A stretch of DNA of 17,812 nt from Chitinophagaceae bacterium (GTDB lineage: Bacteria; Bacteroidota; Bacteroidia; Chitinophagales; Chitinophagaceae). Of the stretch, positions 7,714 through 15,716 are shown piece after piece. Position numbers and translations under genes: made by a program. The notes under the pieces were generated by a model. The model did no database searches, was not told where the DNA came from, and worked only from the letters and a program-made list of their open reading frames with translations. Every line of letters begins with the position of its first letter. Position 1 is the stretch's first letter. The stretch lies in assembly GCA_947468255.1 (NCBI GenBank), contig CANIMM010000032.1:1-17812 (forward strand), given 5' to 3'.

Positions 7714-8514
7714 ATGGCAAGAATAATAGGTATTACAAACCAGAAGGGAGGGGTTGGAAAAACCACTACCGCAATTAATCTAGCAGCAAGTTTGGCTGTA
7801 CTGGAATATAAAACCTTATTGGTAGATGCTGACCCCCAAGCAAACAGTACCACGGGAGTGGGATTTGATCTGCACAACATTACCCAGAGTCTATATGACT
7901 GCATGGTAAATGAAGTGAGTGCAAAAGACGTATTGCTAAGAACAGAAGTACCCAATCTAGACCTGATCCCTTCCCATATTGATCTAGTTGGTGCTGAAAT
8001 TGAAATGATCAATTACCCCAACCGGGAAGGAGTGCTAAAAAAAATATTAGAACCCATTAGAGACAATTATGACTTTATTGTAATTGACTGCTCGCCCTCA
8101 CTGGGCCTCATTACAGTCAATGCACTAGTAGCATCGGATAGTGTGGCAGTACCTGTTCAAACAGAATTTTTCGCTTTGGAAGGACTGGGTAAATTATTAA
8201 ACACCATCAAGATCGTTCAAAATAGACTGAATCCTGAACTGCAAATAGAGGGTATTTTAATGACCATGTATGATGGTCGTTTGCGCTTATGTAACCAGGT
8301 TGTTTCAGAGGTAAGAAGGCATTTCGAAGACATGGTATTCAGCAGCATCATTCATCGAAATACCCGATTGAGTGAGGCTCCCAGCTTTGGTAAGCCTGTA
8401 ATTTTATATGATGCAGAGAGTAAGGGTTCCATTAATTACCTCAACCTTGCCAAGGAAATTTTACAAAAAAATAATCTCACTAAAATTCCTCAACAAGACC
8501 GGGTAATGCAATAA
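7714..8514 (+). CDS. parA: Chromosome-partitioning ATPase ParA (Soj type)
   Basis: A 266-residue ParA/MinD-superfamily ATPase. The deviant Walker A motif is KGGVGKTTT (11-19, signature lysine K11, catalytic K16), the A' motif is VDADPQAN (37-44), and Walker B is VIDCSPS with D125. There is no N-terminal helix-turn-helix, which separates it from plasmid type Ia ParA and fits chromosomal Soj. It should dimerise on ATP, bind the nucleoid non-specifically and be stimulated by ParB, moving the origin region. An AGAGGGA sequence about 12 nt before the ATG can pair with the 16S tail, which is unusual among its neighbours and supports this start. parB follows after 119 nt. Confidence 0.97.
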   Translation: MARIIGITNQKGGVGKTTTAINLAASLAVLEYKTLLVDADPQANSTTGVGFDLHNITQSLYDCMVNEVSAKDVLLRTEVPNLDLIPSHIDLVGAEIEMINYPNREGVLKKILEPIRDNYDFIVIDCSPSLGLITVNALVASDSVAVPVQTEFFALEGLGKLLNTIKIVQNRLNPELQIEGILMTMYDGRLRLCNQVVSEVRRHFEDMVFSSIIHRNTRLSEAPSFGKPVILYDAESKGSINYLNLAKEILQKNNLTKIPQQDRVMQ

Positions 8515-8532
8515 AATATAGGTGAATAAACC

Positions 8533-8564
8533 GCTTTTATTATCCAATCTTTACCAATAAAAGC
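8533..8564. repeat. 9-bp inverted repeat between parA and parB
   Basis: GCTTTTATT (8533-8541) and AATAAAAGC (8556-8564) are perfect reverse complements with a 14-nt spacer. No T-tract follows, so it is not a classic terminator. It could tune the ParA to ParB ratio or stabilise the mRNA; this is inference. Confidence 0.4.
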
Positions 8565-8633
8565 AGCTGAGATCACTCCAGCAATCAACCCGGCGCCGCC
8601 ACAAAAAAACCTTTCATCAACCAGCATTCAATT

Positions 8634-9548
8634 ATGACTCCTCCCAATAAAAAAGACGCATTAGGAAAAGGCATCCGCAGTTTATTACAAAATATGGATG
8701 CGGATTTCAAAAATATAAAAGGTAGTTTAAAGTCGGATATAGTAGAAAGATCTACTGCTACCAATCGAGTTGCACTCGACCAAATTGAAATCAATCCAAA
8801 GCAACCTCGGAAAGATTTTGATGAGACCGCACTAAGCGAACTAGCCGCCTCTCTTAAAATACATGATATCATCCAGCCGCTTACGGTGAGTAAAATGCCC
8901 TCCGGAAAATTCAGATTGATTGCGGGTGAAAGACGTTTCAGGGCTGCAAAAATTGCAGGTTTAAAAGATGTACCGGTATATGTGCGACAGGTGAATGATG
9001 CTGAGTTATTGGAACTGGCATTATTGGAAAACTTACAAAGAGAAAATTTAAATTCAATTGAAATTGCCCTTAGTTATAAAAGGCTGATGGATGAATTGGA
9101 TTATACACAAGAACAGGTGGCAGAACGCATGGGAAAAGAACGTAGTACCATTACCAATTATATCCGCTTGCTTAAACTACCTCCAGATATCCAGATTGCA
9201 GTTCGCACCGGCGTAATCTCTATGGGGCATGCTAGGGCACTCATTAGTGTAGACGTGGTAGACAAACAACTTTTTATATTTTCAGAAATAAAAAACAAGG
9301 AATTGTCTGTTAGGCAAACGGAAGAATTGGTTCGGAAAATGTATACTGGATCTGCCAATATTAAAAACCCAACAAAAATAGCCCTTGCTCCTGCCTTCAA
9401 AAAGATTGAAGACAACTTATCCTCTCAATTCAATACCAAAGTAAAATTGGTGCACAACAAAAAGGGCTTTGGCTCCGTAACGTTTGAGTACTACTCGCTG
9501 GAAGAATTGAACGGGCTATTGGATAAATTGAATATCAAAGTAAGTTAA
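8634..9548 (+). CDS. parB: Chromosome-partitioning CTPase/DNA-binding protein ParB (Spo0J type)
   Basis: A 304-residue ParB. The N-terminus has the LGKGIRSLL segment (10-18) that in this family contacts ParA. The ParB/Srx CTP-binding domain follows, with INPKQPRKDF (53-62) and GERRFRA (98-104, the arginine-rich box), then ENLQREN (132-138). A helix-turn-helix for parS binding spans about 158-181 (TQEQVAERMGKERSTITNYI). The C-terminal domain would dimerise. ParB loads on parS, switches to a sliding CTP-bound clamp and recruits ParA and SMC. No canonical parS site was seen in the window. Its stop codon overlaps the next start by one base (TAATG at 9546-9550), so the DUF5683 gene is translationally coupled. 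Confidence 0.97.
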   Translation: MTPPNKKDALGKGIRSLLQNMDADFKNIKGSLKSDIVERSTATNRVALDQIEINPKQPRKDFDETALSELAASLKIHDIIQPLTVSKMPSGKFRLIAGERRFRAAKIAGLKDVPVYVRQVNDAELLELALLENLQRENLNSIEIALSYKRLMDELDYTQEQVAERMGKERSTITNYIRLLKLPPDIQIAVRTGVISMGHARALISVDVVDKQLFIFSEIKNKELSVRQTEELVRKMYTGSANIKNPTKIALAPAFKKIEDNLSSQFNTKVKLVHNKKGFGSVTFEYYSLEELNGLLDKLNIKVS

Positions 9549-10162
9549 TGCGAAAAATAGTATACATATTTATACTTATTCATTTCTGTTTTTTTAGTAG
9601 TACAATAACTGCTCAAACAACCCAGGGCGGACTTGTGGCAGAACAAATCAATACTTTAGACAGTAGCACTAAAAAAAAAGGTAAGAAATTTGACCCTCGC
9701 ATTGCTACCCGCCGCTCTGCCATGATACCCGGCTGGGGGCAGATCTACAACAAAAAATACTGGAAACTCCCGCTGGTATACGGAGGATTAGGCATCACGG
9801 CCAGCGTATTTCAATACAATGTGAAAAATTACAATTTGCTGCGCCTGGCTTATATGTACAAAATCGATACCATTAGCGCCAATGATGCATTGATAGACCC
9901 TCGATTTAAAAATCTTTCAGCCAATGCGCTTCGCAGTTATCGCACCGCCTTTCGCCAAAATGTGGATTACACCGTTTTGTTTTTCATCGCTTTTTGGGGC
10001 TTAAACGTAGTGGACGCCACGGTAGACAGCCATCTGAAAGCATTTGATGTAAATGACAACCTGAGTTTACAACTGAAACAAGGCTATAGCCAAATGGCCA
10101 ATACTGCCGGCCTTAGCCTAGTGCTGGATATTCACTCAAAAAAAATGTACGCCAGTAAATAA
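9548..10162 (+). CDS. DUF5683-family envelope protein
   Basis: A 204-residue exported or membrane protein of the DUF5683 family. An N-terminal signal peptide (1-23, ending TAQ) is followed by a lysine-rich stretch and the conserved core RSAMIPGWGQIYNKKYWK (56-73) leading into a hydrophobic segment (about 73-91). A second hydrophobic segment, TVLFFIAFWGLNVVDATVD, lies around 142-160. The family has no established function that I know of. Its position, between parB and dapB with a one-base overlap with parB, is one I associate with many Bacteroidota genomes, which hints at a role linking envelope growth to segregation; that is inference. The ATG at 9548 is fixed by the overlap and the signal peptide. 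Confidence 0.87.
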   Translation: MRKIVYIFILIHFCFFSSTITAQTTQGGLVAEQINTLDSSTKKKGKKFDPRIATRRSAMIPGWGQIYNKKYWKLPLVYGGLGITASVFQYNVKNYNLLRLAYMYKIDTISANDALIDPRFKNLSANALRSYRTAFRQNVDYTVLFFIAFWGLNVVDATVDSHLKAFDVNDNLSLQLKQGYSQMANTAGLSLVLDIHSKKMYASK

Positions 10163-10163
10163 T

Positions 10164-10171
10164 TATATTTG
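10164..10171 (+). promoter_or_regulatory. Bacteroidota -7 box TATATTTG upstream of dapB
   Basis: An exact TAnnTTTG match in the 34-nt gap between the DUF5683 gene and dapB, 26 nt before the dapB start. It suggests dapB, and perhaps the sialidase gene, can be transcribed apart from parAB. No clear -33 element is seen. Confidence 0.45.
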
Positions 10172-10196
10172 CTTTTTTATACATCAACCAACTACT

Positions 10197-10955
10197 ATGC
10201 AGTCAATGAATGCTTCAGCCCCCACAATACAATCCCCCCTTCGAATTGCACTGATTGGATATGGCAAAATGGGTAAAGCCATCGAAGCAATTGCTATCAA
10301 AAGAGGGCATAGCATTGGACTAAAAATAGACATTCATAGTTTGAATGATTTTACAAAAGAAAAGCTGCAGCAATGTGATGTGGCAATAGAATTCACCAGT
10401 CCGCATACCGCCGTACAAAATATCCTTACCTGCCTCGAAGCCGGTATTCCTATAGTATGTGGCAGTACCGGTTGGCTGGCCCGATGGGAAGAAGTAAAGC
10501 AGGCCTGCGAAGCCAACAATGGCTCATTGGTATATGCTAGTAATTATAGTGTAGGTGTAAATATTTTTTTTGAAGTCAATCAATTACTAGCCCGCCTAAT
10601 GAACCCGCAATCGGATTACGAAGTGAGCATGGAAGAAATTCACCACACCGAAAAAAAAGATGCCCCTAGTGGAACAGCGATTACATTGGCAGAGCAGATT
10701 CTGGAAAACCTGGGAAGAAAAAAACAATGGGTAAATGAGCATAGTGTATCACCCGAAGAATTATCGATTATCAGCGAAAGAATAGATCCAGCACCAGGCA
10801 CTCATAAAATCAAATACAGTTCCAGCGTGGATGACATTGAAATCATACATACCGCGCATAACCGACAGGGTTTTGCAACAGGAGCCGTATTGGCAGCAGA
10901 ATTCATCATAGGAAAAAAAGGCGTTTTCAGTATGAAAGAGGTGCTGGGATTTTAA
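10197..10955 (+). CDS. dapB: 4-hydroxy-tetrahydrodipicolinate reductase (DapB)
   Basis: A 252-residue DapB, which reduces 4-hydroxy-tetrahydrodipicolinate with NAD(P)H in the cytoplasmic diaminopimelate/lysine pathway and so feeds peptidoglycan synthesis. The Rossmann nucleotide loop is GYGKMG (21-26), EFTSP (65-69) and CGSTGW (88-93) line the cofactor site, and the family signature E-I-H-H-x-x-K-x-D-A-P-S-G-T-A is at 147-161. H149/H150 and K154 fall in the catalytic region. The C-terminal HNRQGFATGAVLAAEF (221-236) completes the fold. It is slightly shorter than the enterobacterial enzyme, mainly at the N-terminus-to-core transition. The first 14 residues are not part of the fold, and the ATG at 10206 is an alternative start. 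The sialidase gene follows after 31 nt. Confidence 0.96.
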   Translation: MQSMNASAPTIQSPLRIALIGYGKMGKAIEAIAIKRGHSIGLKIDIHSLNDFTKEKLQQCDVAIEFTSPHTAVQNILTCLEAGIPIVCGSTGWLARWEEVKQACEANNGSLVYASNYSVGVNIFFEVNQLLARLMNPQSDYEVSMEEIHHTEKKDAPSGTAITLAEQILENLGRKKQWVNEHSVSPEELSIISERIDPAPGTHKIKYSSSVDDIEIIHTAHNRQGFATGAVLAAEFIIGKKGVFSMKEVLGF

Positions 10956-10986
10956 ATATACCCTTACTCATTCAACCTTCCTTCTC

Positions 10987-12174
10987 ATGCAAACCAAGGA
11001 ACTTTACACCATCATTTTATCCCTTTTATTGCTTTTACTTACTGCCAACGTACAAGCTAGGCAGGGGCCAATTCCTGTATTTGTTTCAGGAACCAACGGA
11101 TATAATAGTTTCCGTATTCCAGCAATCATTATGCTACCCAATAATGAACTACTAGCTTTTTGTGAAGGCCGGGTAAAAAGTGATAATGACTTTGGGGATA
11201 TCAATATTGTAATGAAACGAAGCAATGATAAAGGAAAGACCTGGAGCACCCTACAACCTATTGTGGATAACGATAGTTTGCAAGCAGGAAACCCTGCACC
11301 GTTAGTAGACCTTCAAGATCCAGCCTTCCCCAATGGAAGAATTTTTTTGTTCTACAATACCGGAAATAACCATGAAGGGGAAATAAGAAAAGGAAATGGG
11401 ATAAGAGAGGTTTGGTATAAAACTTCCACCGACAATGGGAAAACATGGTCTGAGGCAACCAATATTACTACCTCGGTACACCGACCCAAGCAACCTAAGT
11501 TAAACCAAGCCTACAATTTTGCAGAAGACTGGAGAAGCTATGCAAACAGTCCCGGCCACGCAATTCAATTTTCGCAAGGAAAATACCAAGGTAGAATTTA
11601 TGTGCCTGCCAACCATTCTGCTGGAGCACCGCAGCCAAATTCTGAGGATTATGATGCCCATGGCTTTTATACCGACGATCATGGCAAATCATTTCATTTA
11701 AGCGAGTCGATACAGGTTCCTGGAAGCAATGAATCTACAGTCGCACTCATTTCAAACAACCGGCTTTTGCTGAATGCCAGGAATCAAAAAGGCGATATAA
11801 AGGCAAGGATTATAGCCATCAGCAATGATGGAGGCAATCATTGGGGCAAGGTCTATTTTGACCATCAACTTCCCGATCCTATTTGTGAAGGAAGTATCCT
11901 TTCGATTGGTAATAGAAAAGGAAAAACAATCCTAGCTTTTAGTAATAATGCCGATACCATCAATAGAAACAACTTAACCGTCCGCATCAGTTTTGACGAG
12001 GGAAAGAGCTGGAAAAAAAGTTTTTTAATAGATACGAACCCCAACGCAGATAAGCAACACAATGATTATACCGCTTATTCCGATTTGGTAAAAATAGATA
12101 GCCGTCGGGTGGGCATTCTTTATGAAAAAAAGAATTACGCTACCATTGCATTTGCAATTCAGGAATGGAAATAA
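10987..12174 (+). CDS. Secreted exo-alpha-sialidase (GH33-like, five Asp boxes)
   Basis: A 395-residue exported glycoside hydrolase. A Sec signal peptide covers about 1-25 (ILSLLLLLLTANVQA). The arginine-triad signature FRIP has R43. The acidic segment EGRVKSDNDFGDINIV (57-72) should hold the catalytic aspartate. Five Asp-box repeats of S-x-D-x-G-x-x-W type begin at S79, S147, T229 (degenerate, TDDHGKSF), S279 and S335, the mark of the six-bladed beta-propeller. GILYE with Y379-E380 near the end fits the nucleophilic tyrosine and its glutamate partner. It would release terminal sialic acids from glycoconjugates in the periplasm or outside the cell. No carbohydrate-binding module or sorting domain is present. 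The TonB-dependent receptor gene is 203 nt downstream. No sialic-acid uptake or catabolic (nan) genes are in the window. Confidence 0.9.
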   Translation: MQTKELYTIILSLLLLLLTANVQARQGPIPVFVSGTNGYNSFRIPAIIMLPNNELLAFCEGRVKSDNDFGDINIVMKRSNDKGKTWSTLQPIVDNDSLQAGNPAPLVDLQDPAFPNGRIFLFYNTGNNHEGEIRKGNGIREVWYKTSTDNGKTWSEATNITTSVHRPKQPKLNQAYNFAEDWRSYANSPGHAIQFSQGKYQGRIYVPANHSAGAPQPNSEDYDAHGFYTDDHGKSFHLSESIQVPGSNESTVALISNNRLLLNARNQKGDIKARIIAISNDGGNHWGKVYFDHQLPDPICEGSILSIGNRKGKTILAFSNNADTINRNNLTVRISFDEGKSWKKSFLIDTNPNADKQHNDYTAYSDLVKIDSRRVGILYEKKNYATIAFAIQEWK

Positions 12175-12349
12175 AAATTTTGAGCTACCAAGTGAAGAAT
12201 AAGTAGGAATAGCGAAATGAATGGACTCCTCCCAATAACAGAAGTAAATTAAATTATACAATCACCGAATACATGGAAAATGAATATCCAGTCATTTGAA
12301 ATTACTATAATTAATTATTCCAGTTCACCGTATTTCCCATTAATATACC

Positions 12350-12357
12350 CACCTTTG
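12350..12357 (+). promoter_or_regulatory. -7-like box CACCTTTG upstream of the TonB receptor
   Basis: One mismatch from TAnnTTTG, 20 nt before the start codon at 12378, followed by CAAAATCA. It is the best promoter candidate in the 203-nt gap after the sialidase gene. No clear -33 element is seen, and cotranscription with the sialidase gene remains possible. Confidence 0.32.
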
Positions 12358-12377
12358 CAAAATCAAAATAACCAATT

Positions 12378-15212
12378 ATGAAAAAAATATTTTTATTGCC
12401 TTTCTTTTTGCTTTGCACCATTTTTGTTTTTGCACAGCAGTCAGTCACTGTAAAGGTAACTGACTCAAAAACTGGGGAGGCAATTACCAATGCTACCGTT
12501 AAAATAAAATCTTCCAACACTGCCGCCACCACCAATAGAGAGGGAGTTGCTAAAATAACTTCCACATCAACGGATGCACTTGAAATAACCAGTATCGGGT
12601 ATAAAAATCGTACGGTTTCAATAAAAGGGCAATCCACCATCTTGGTCGCAATGGAAGTAAGTACCATCGACCTAGGAGACGTTGTTATTTTGGGAACGCG
12701 CGGTCTTGCAAGAATCAAGACTGAATCTGCGGTACCGGTGGATGTAATCAAAATTAACCAAGTTGGTCTGCCAACAGCAAAAATGGATCTCACTTCCATC
12801 CTAAATATGGCAGCCCCTTCCTTTAACTATAACAAGCAAAGTGGTGCAGATGGCGCAGATCATGTGGACTTAGGCACCTTGCGTGGCCTTGGCCCTGACC
12901 AAACGCTGGTATTGATCAATGGTAAACGCCGTCACCAAACAGCTTTTGTAACGCTATTTGGCACAAGAGGCAGAGGTAATTCAGGAGCTGATTTAAACTC
13001 TTTTCCTGAAGCAGCGGTTGACAGAATTGAAATTTTACGCGATGGTGCATCTGCACAATATGGATCGGATGCAATGGCTGGTGTAATCAATATCATTCTT
13101 AAAAAAGACATTAACCATTGGTCTATTAATACTGGATGGAGTGGATATTATGATACGAAGTTTAACTCCTATTCTCAAAGAGCATCCAATCAATATTACT
13201 CCAGTAAACCAATTGATGGAAGTAGTTATTCAATTGCTGCCAACAATGGTTTGGCAATTGGAAAAAACGGTGGATTCATCAATTTTTCACTGAACCTATT
13301 AACCCAAGCTAAAACTTTCAGACAGGTTAGTAACAAAAACTGGGAAACAGATGAAAATGCTTTACCCTATATCAATGGCGGCCGCAGGGCTTTTGGAGAT
13401 GGATCCGTAAAAACCTATGGTGCCATGTACAATATGGAAATTCCCACCAGCAGCAAGGGAACTACCAGTTTCTATTCTTTTGGCGGATATAATAACAAGT
13501 CTTCCGACGCATATGCGTATTCAAGAAACTGGAGCGCAAAGCCGGAGCGCTTTCCAGTGGATGCTACTGGCAAACTTTTATACAATGCTGATATCATGCG
13601 GACTACAGATGATGGAGAAATCTATTACAATCCACATATTCAAACCAATATTGCAGATGCGTCTATTGCAGTAGGATTAAAGGGGGATGCTGGTAAAGGA
13701 TGGAACTGGGATCTAAGTAACACATTGGGAAGAAACGATTTTCATTATTATGGAGATAAAACTTTCAATGCATCGATCATTGACAATGCAAGCAAAACTC
13801 ATTTTGATGATGGCGGTTATAATTTTTTACAAAACACCCTTAACCTCGATTTTAGCAAATCATATAATTCGGTTGCAGCTGGACTAAATCTAGCGCTAGG
13901 TGCTGAATATAGATATGAGAAATATTCAATTTACCAGGGCGAGAATGCTTCTTTTTCCAGCTATCATCCTACTGATTTATATTACCCAAATGTTGACGAG
14001 CAAAGAGCTCCTGCATCCGGCGCTCAGGGATTTCCGGGATTCAGTCCTGCAGATGTAGTTGCAGCTCATCGTTCCAACGCAAGTTTATATGCAGATGTAG
14101 AATTAAATGCTACCAATGCATGGCTACTAGATGGTGCCGTTCGGTTTGAAAATTATGCTGATTTCGGTTCAGTAGCTACTTTTAAATTAGCATCCCGGTA
14201 TAAGGTTGCCAGTAACTTTAATTTAAGAGGATCTGTCAGCACAGGATTCAGGGCTCCTTCCCTACAACAAATTAATTTTAGCAATACCCTAACTTCCTTT
14301 AGCGCAGGTCAATTGGTGCAGTCGCGCATTGCGCGCAATGGAGATGCCATTACCAAAGCTGCAGGCATACCCAACTTAAAAGAAGAAACATCTGTCAACA
14401 CCAGTATTGGCTTCAATTGGAAACCGGTAAAAGAATTAACTTTTACCATAGATGGATATATGGTTAAGGTAAAAGACAGGATTGTTTTATCTGGATTGTT
14501 CAGCGCAGAGGATCCAACATTACCAGCTGCCTTCACTTCACAACTTGCAGCCATTCCTGTATCCACCGCTCAGTTTTTTGACAATGCAGTCAACACTACC
14601 AATTATGGATTAGACCTTGTGGTGGATTATTCCAAGAAATGGGGCAATCGTAGTTTAAAAGCTTTATTTGCAGGAAATTTTCAACACATGAATATTGATG
14701 CCATCCATGTTCCAACCGCACTCAATAGCAATACCTTAAATCGGAAGACTTTTTTCAGTGATCGGGAAGAGGCATTCTTATTGGCCTCTGCACCCAATGC
14801 AAAATTAAATTGGAGTCTTGAATACACTATCAACAAAATTGGATTTGGCACGCACCTTACTTATTTTGGTAAAATCAAACTGTTGGGTTTTGGTGATGCA
14901 ACAGCCGAAAATCCAAATTATACCGGTATCAATCCTCAAGTGCCTTCAGATGCCGATGCAAGTGTATTGGTTCCAGAGGTTTTTAATTTTAATGGAAAAA
15001 TGGTAACTGATATATTTATGTCTTACAAAATCAGCAAAAAAATAAGTCTCTTTGTAGGTGCCGACAATCTATTCAATATTCACCCTAACCTAGGTGTCAA
15101 TCAACTAGCAAAGGGCTGGGCCGGAGACAATGAATCGGGAGGTCCATGGGATTCTGTGCAAATGGGATTTAATGGCAGAAGAATATTCTCAAAAATTGCT
15201 TTTAATTTTTAA
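12378..15212 (+). CDS. TonB-dependent outer-membrane receptor with carboxypeptidase-like N-terminal domain
   Basis: A 944-residue outer-membrane transporter. A signal peptide (1 to about 20, ending FAQ) leads into a carboxypeptidase-regulatory-like beta-sandwich (about 22-95, starting SVTVKVTDSKTGEAI). The plug domain (about 110-240) has LRGLGPDQTLVLINGKRRH (168-186) and, further on, a segment that includes VDRIEILRDGASAQYGSDAM and ends in INIIL. The 22-strand barrel follows, ending in RIFSKIAFNF with a terminal phenylalanine. Its TonB-dependent plug is of the kind common in receptors for vitamins, siderophores or sugars outside the SusC family. There is no SusD partner next to it, so I do not call it SusC. 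The substrate is unknown; the sialidase gene upstream suggests a glycan product. A terminator lies 45 nt after the stop. Confidence 0.95.
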   Translation: MKKIFLLPFFLLCTIFVFAQQSVTVKVTDSKTGEAITNATVKIKSSNTAATTNREGVAKITSTSTDALEITSIGYKNRTVSIKGQSTILVAMEVSTIDLGDVVILGTRGLARIKTESAVPVDVIKINQVGLPTAKMDLTSILNMAAPSFNYNKQSGADGADHVDLGTLRGLGPDQTLVLINGKRRHQTAFVTLFGTRGRGNSGADLNSFPEAAVDRIEILRDGASAQYGSDAMAGVINIILKKDINHWSINTGWSGYYDTKFNSYSQRASNQYYSSKPIDGSSYSIAANNGLAIGKNGGFINFSLNLLTQAKTFRQVSNKNWETDENALPYINGGRRAFGDGSVKTYGAMYNMEIPTSSKGTTSFYSFGGYNNKSSDAYAYSRNWSAKPERFPVDATGKLLYNADIMRTTDDGEIYYNPHIQTNIADASIAVGLKGDAGKGWNWDLSNTLGRNDFHYYGDKTFNASIIDNASKTHFDDGGYNFLQNTLNLDFSKSYNSVAAGLNLALGAEYRYEKYSIYQGENASFSSYHPTDLYYPNVDEQRAPASGAQGFPGFSPADVVAAHRSNASLYADVELNATNAWLLDGAVRFENYADFGSVATFKLASRYKVASNFNLRGSVSTGFRAPSLQQINFSNTLTSFSAGQLVQSRIARNGDAITKAAGIPNLKEETSVNTSIGFNWKPVKELTFTIDGYMVKVKDRIVLSGLFSAEDPTLPAAFTSQLAAIPVSTAQFFDNAVNTTNYGLDLVVDYSKKWGNRSLKALFAGNFQHMNIDAIHVPTALNSNTLNRKTFFSDREEAFLLASAPNAKLNWSLEYTINKIGFGTHLTYFGKIKLLGFGDATAENPNYTGINPQVPSDADASVLVPEVFNFNGKMVTDIFMSYKISKKISLFVGADNLFNIHPNLGVNQLAKGWAGDNESGGPWDSVQMGFNGRRIFSKIAFNF

Positions 15213-15257
15213 ATCACCCAACAGCCTATCTAAGACAATAGCTGATTTCAATATTGT

Positions 15258-15290
15258 AAACCTCCATCAACTAAAATTGATGGGGGTTTT
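15258..15290 (+). terminator. Intrinsic terminator after the TonB receptor
   Basis: AAACCTCCATCAA (15258-15270) pairs with TTGATGGGGGTTT (15277-15289) with one G-T wobble and a 6-nt loop, ending in four T. It lies 45 nt after the receptor stop codon. Confidence 0.82.
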
Positions 15291-15620
15291 AGTTCCTATA
15301 ATTGCTTTGTAAATACTCAACTGAAAGTGGACTGTAAATTTTCAATCACAGTTGCCTGTCCGAAAAATATGGAGCATTATATTATCCTAACCTAGCTAGA
15401 GATTAATAATGCAGTAGGGTGAATGGTTCATTCAAATGATTATTCCTTGTTTCAAAAAGCAACTTCTTTGCATGTTAGCATTTTACTTCAAATGGTAATT
15501 TGTACTCAAAACCCTCTTTTCATTTTATACAGTTTTTGCAAAAAAACTGGATGGTAATGATTGAAATGACAATCCTTTTTAGGTTTTACAGATCATTATA
15601 AAAAACAATTAACAGTTTAT

Positions 15621-15678
15621 GTAAAGTTTAAATATGAAATAAAAAACGTCATTTTTTTATTTCATATTTAAACTTTAC
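15621..15678. repeat. 26-bp perfect inverted repeat upstream of the DUF4157 gene
   Basis: Bases 15621-15646 and 15653-15678 are exact reverse complements, starting GTAAAGTTTAAATATG, with a 6-nt spacer CGTCAT. The right arm runs into the predicted -7 box (TACTTTG at 15676-15682). It is the longest perfect palindrome I found in the window. No flanking direct duplication or transposase is seen, and no T-tract follows the stem on the plus strand. Confidence 0.85.
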
Positions 15679-15682
15679 TTTG
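15675..15682 (+). promoter_or_regulatory. -7-like box TTACTTTG upstream of the DUF4157 gene
   Basis: One mismatch from TAnnTTTG, 34 nt before the ATG at 15717. Its first four bases belong to the right arm of the 26-bp inverted repeat, so a protein bound to the repeat, or a cruciform, would block it. No clear -33 element is seen. Confidence 0.35.
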
Positions 15683-15716
15683 CAAAAGAAATAATCACTT
15701 TTCTCGCTGATTTTGA

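Larger units (their letters stand above)
15213..15716. other. Intergenic region between TonB receptor and DUF4157 gene (504 nt)
   Basis: No gene or gene remnant is recognisable. The region is strongly AT-rich and holds the receptor terminator (15258-15290), an 8-bp inverted repeat CAGTTTTT/AAAAACTG (15530-15537 and 15542-15549), the 26-bp inverted repeat at 15621-15678, and a -7-like box at 15675-15682. The 15300-15520 part shows nothing I can name. Confidence 0.6.

Noticed and set aside
7572..7778. 68-codon plus-strand open frame entering parA
   Set aside because: Its start lies upstream of the predicted promoter and its end is parA read in another frame; there is no motif or start signal.
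8636..12238. 15-mer GACTCCTCCCAATAA present at 8636-8650 and 12224-12238
   Set aside because: One copy spans the parB start codon and the other is intergenic; the flanks differ, and a single 15-mer match in 17.8 kb can arise by chance.
12311..12799. 162-codon minus-strand open frame
   Set aside because: It lies antisense to the signal peptide and plug of the TonB receptor, has no recognisable domain, and its composition follows from the real gene.
12378..15212. SusC identity for the TonB receptor
   Set aside because: No SusD gene follows, the protein is shorter than usual SusC, and the plug motif RGLGPDQTLVLINGKRRH is of the general receptor type.
15621..15678. 26-bp inverted repeat as a MITE or insertion-sequence end
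   Set aside because: The arms are only 6 nt apart, the flanks (CAGTTTAT and TTTGCAAA) show no target duplication, and no transposase or partner copy is in the window.
15621..15678. 26-bp inverted repeat as an intrinsic terminator
   Set aside because: The stem is almost all A/T, and no T-tract follows it on the plus strand; the receptor already has a better terminator at 15258-15290.
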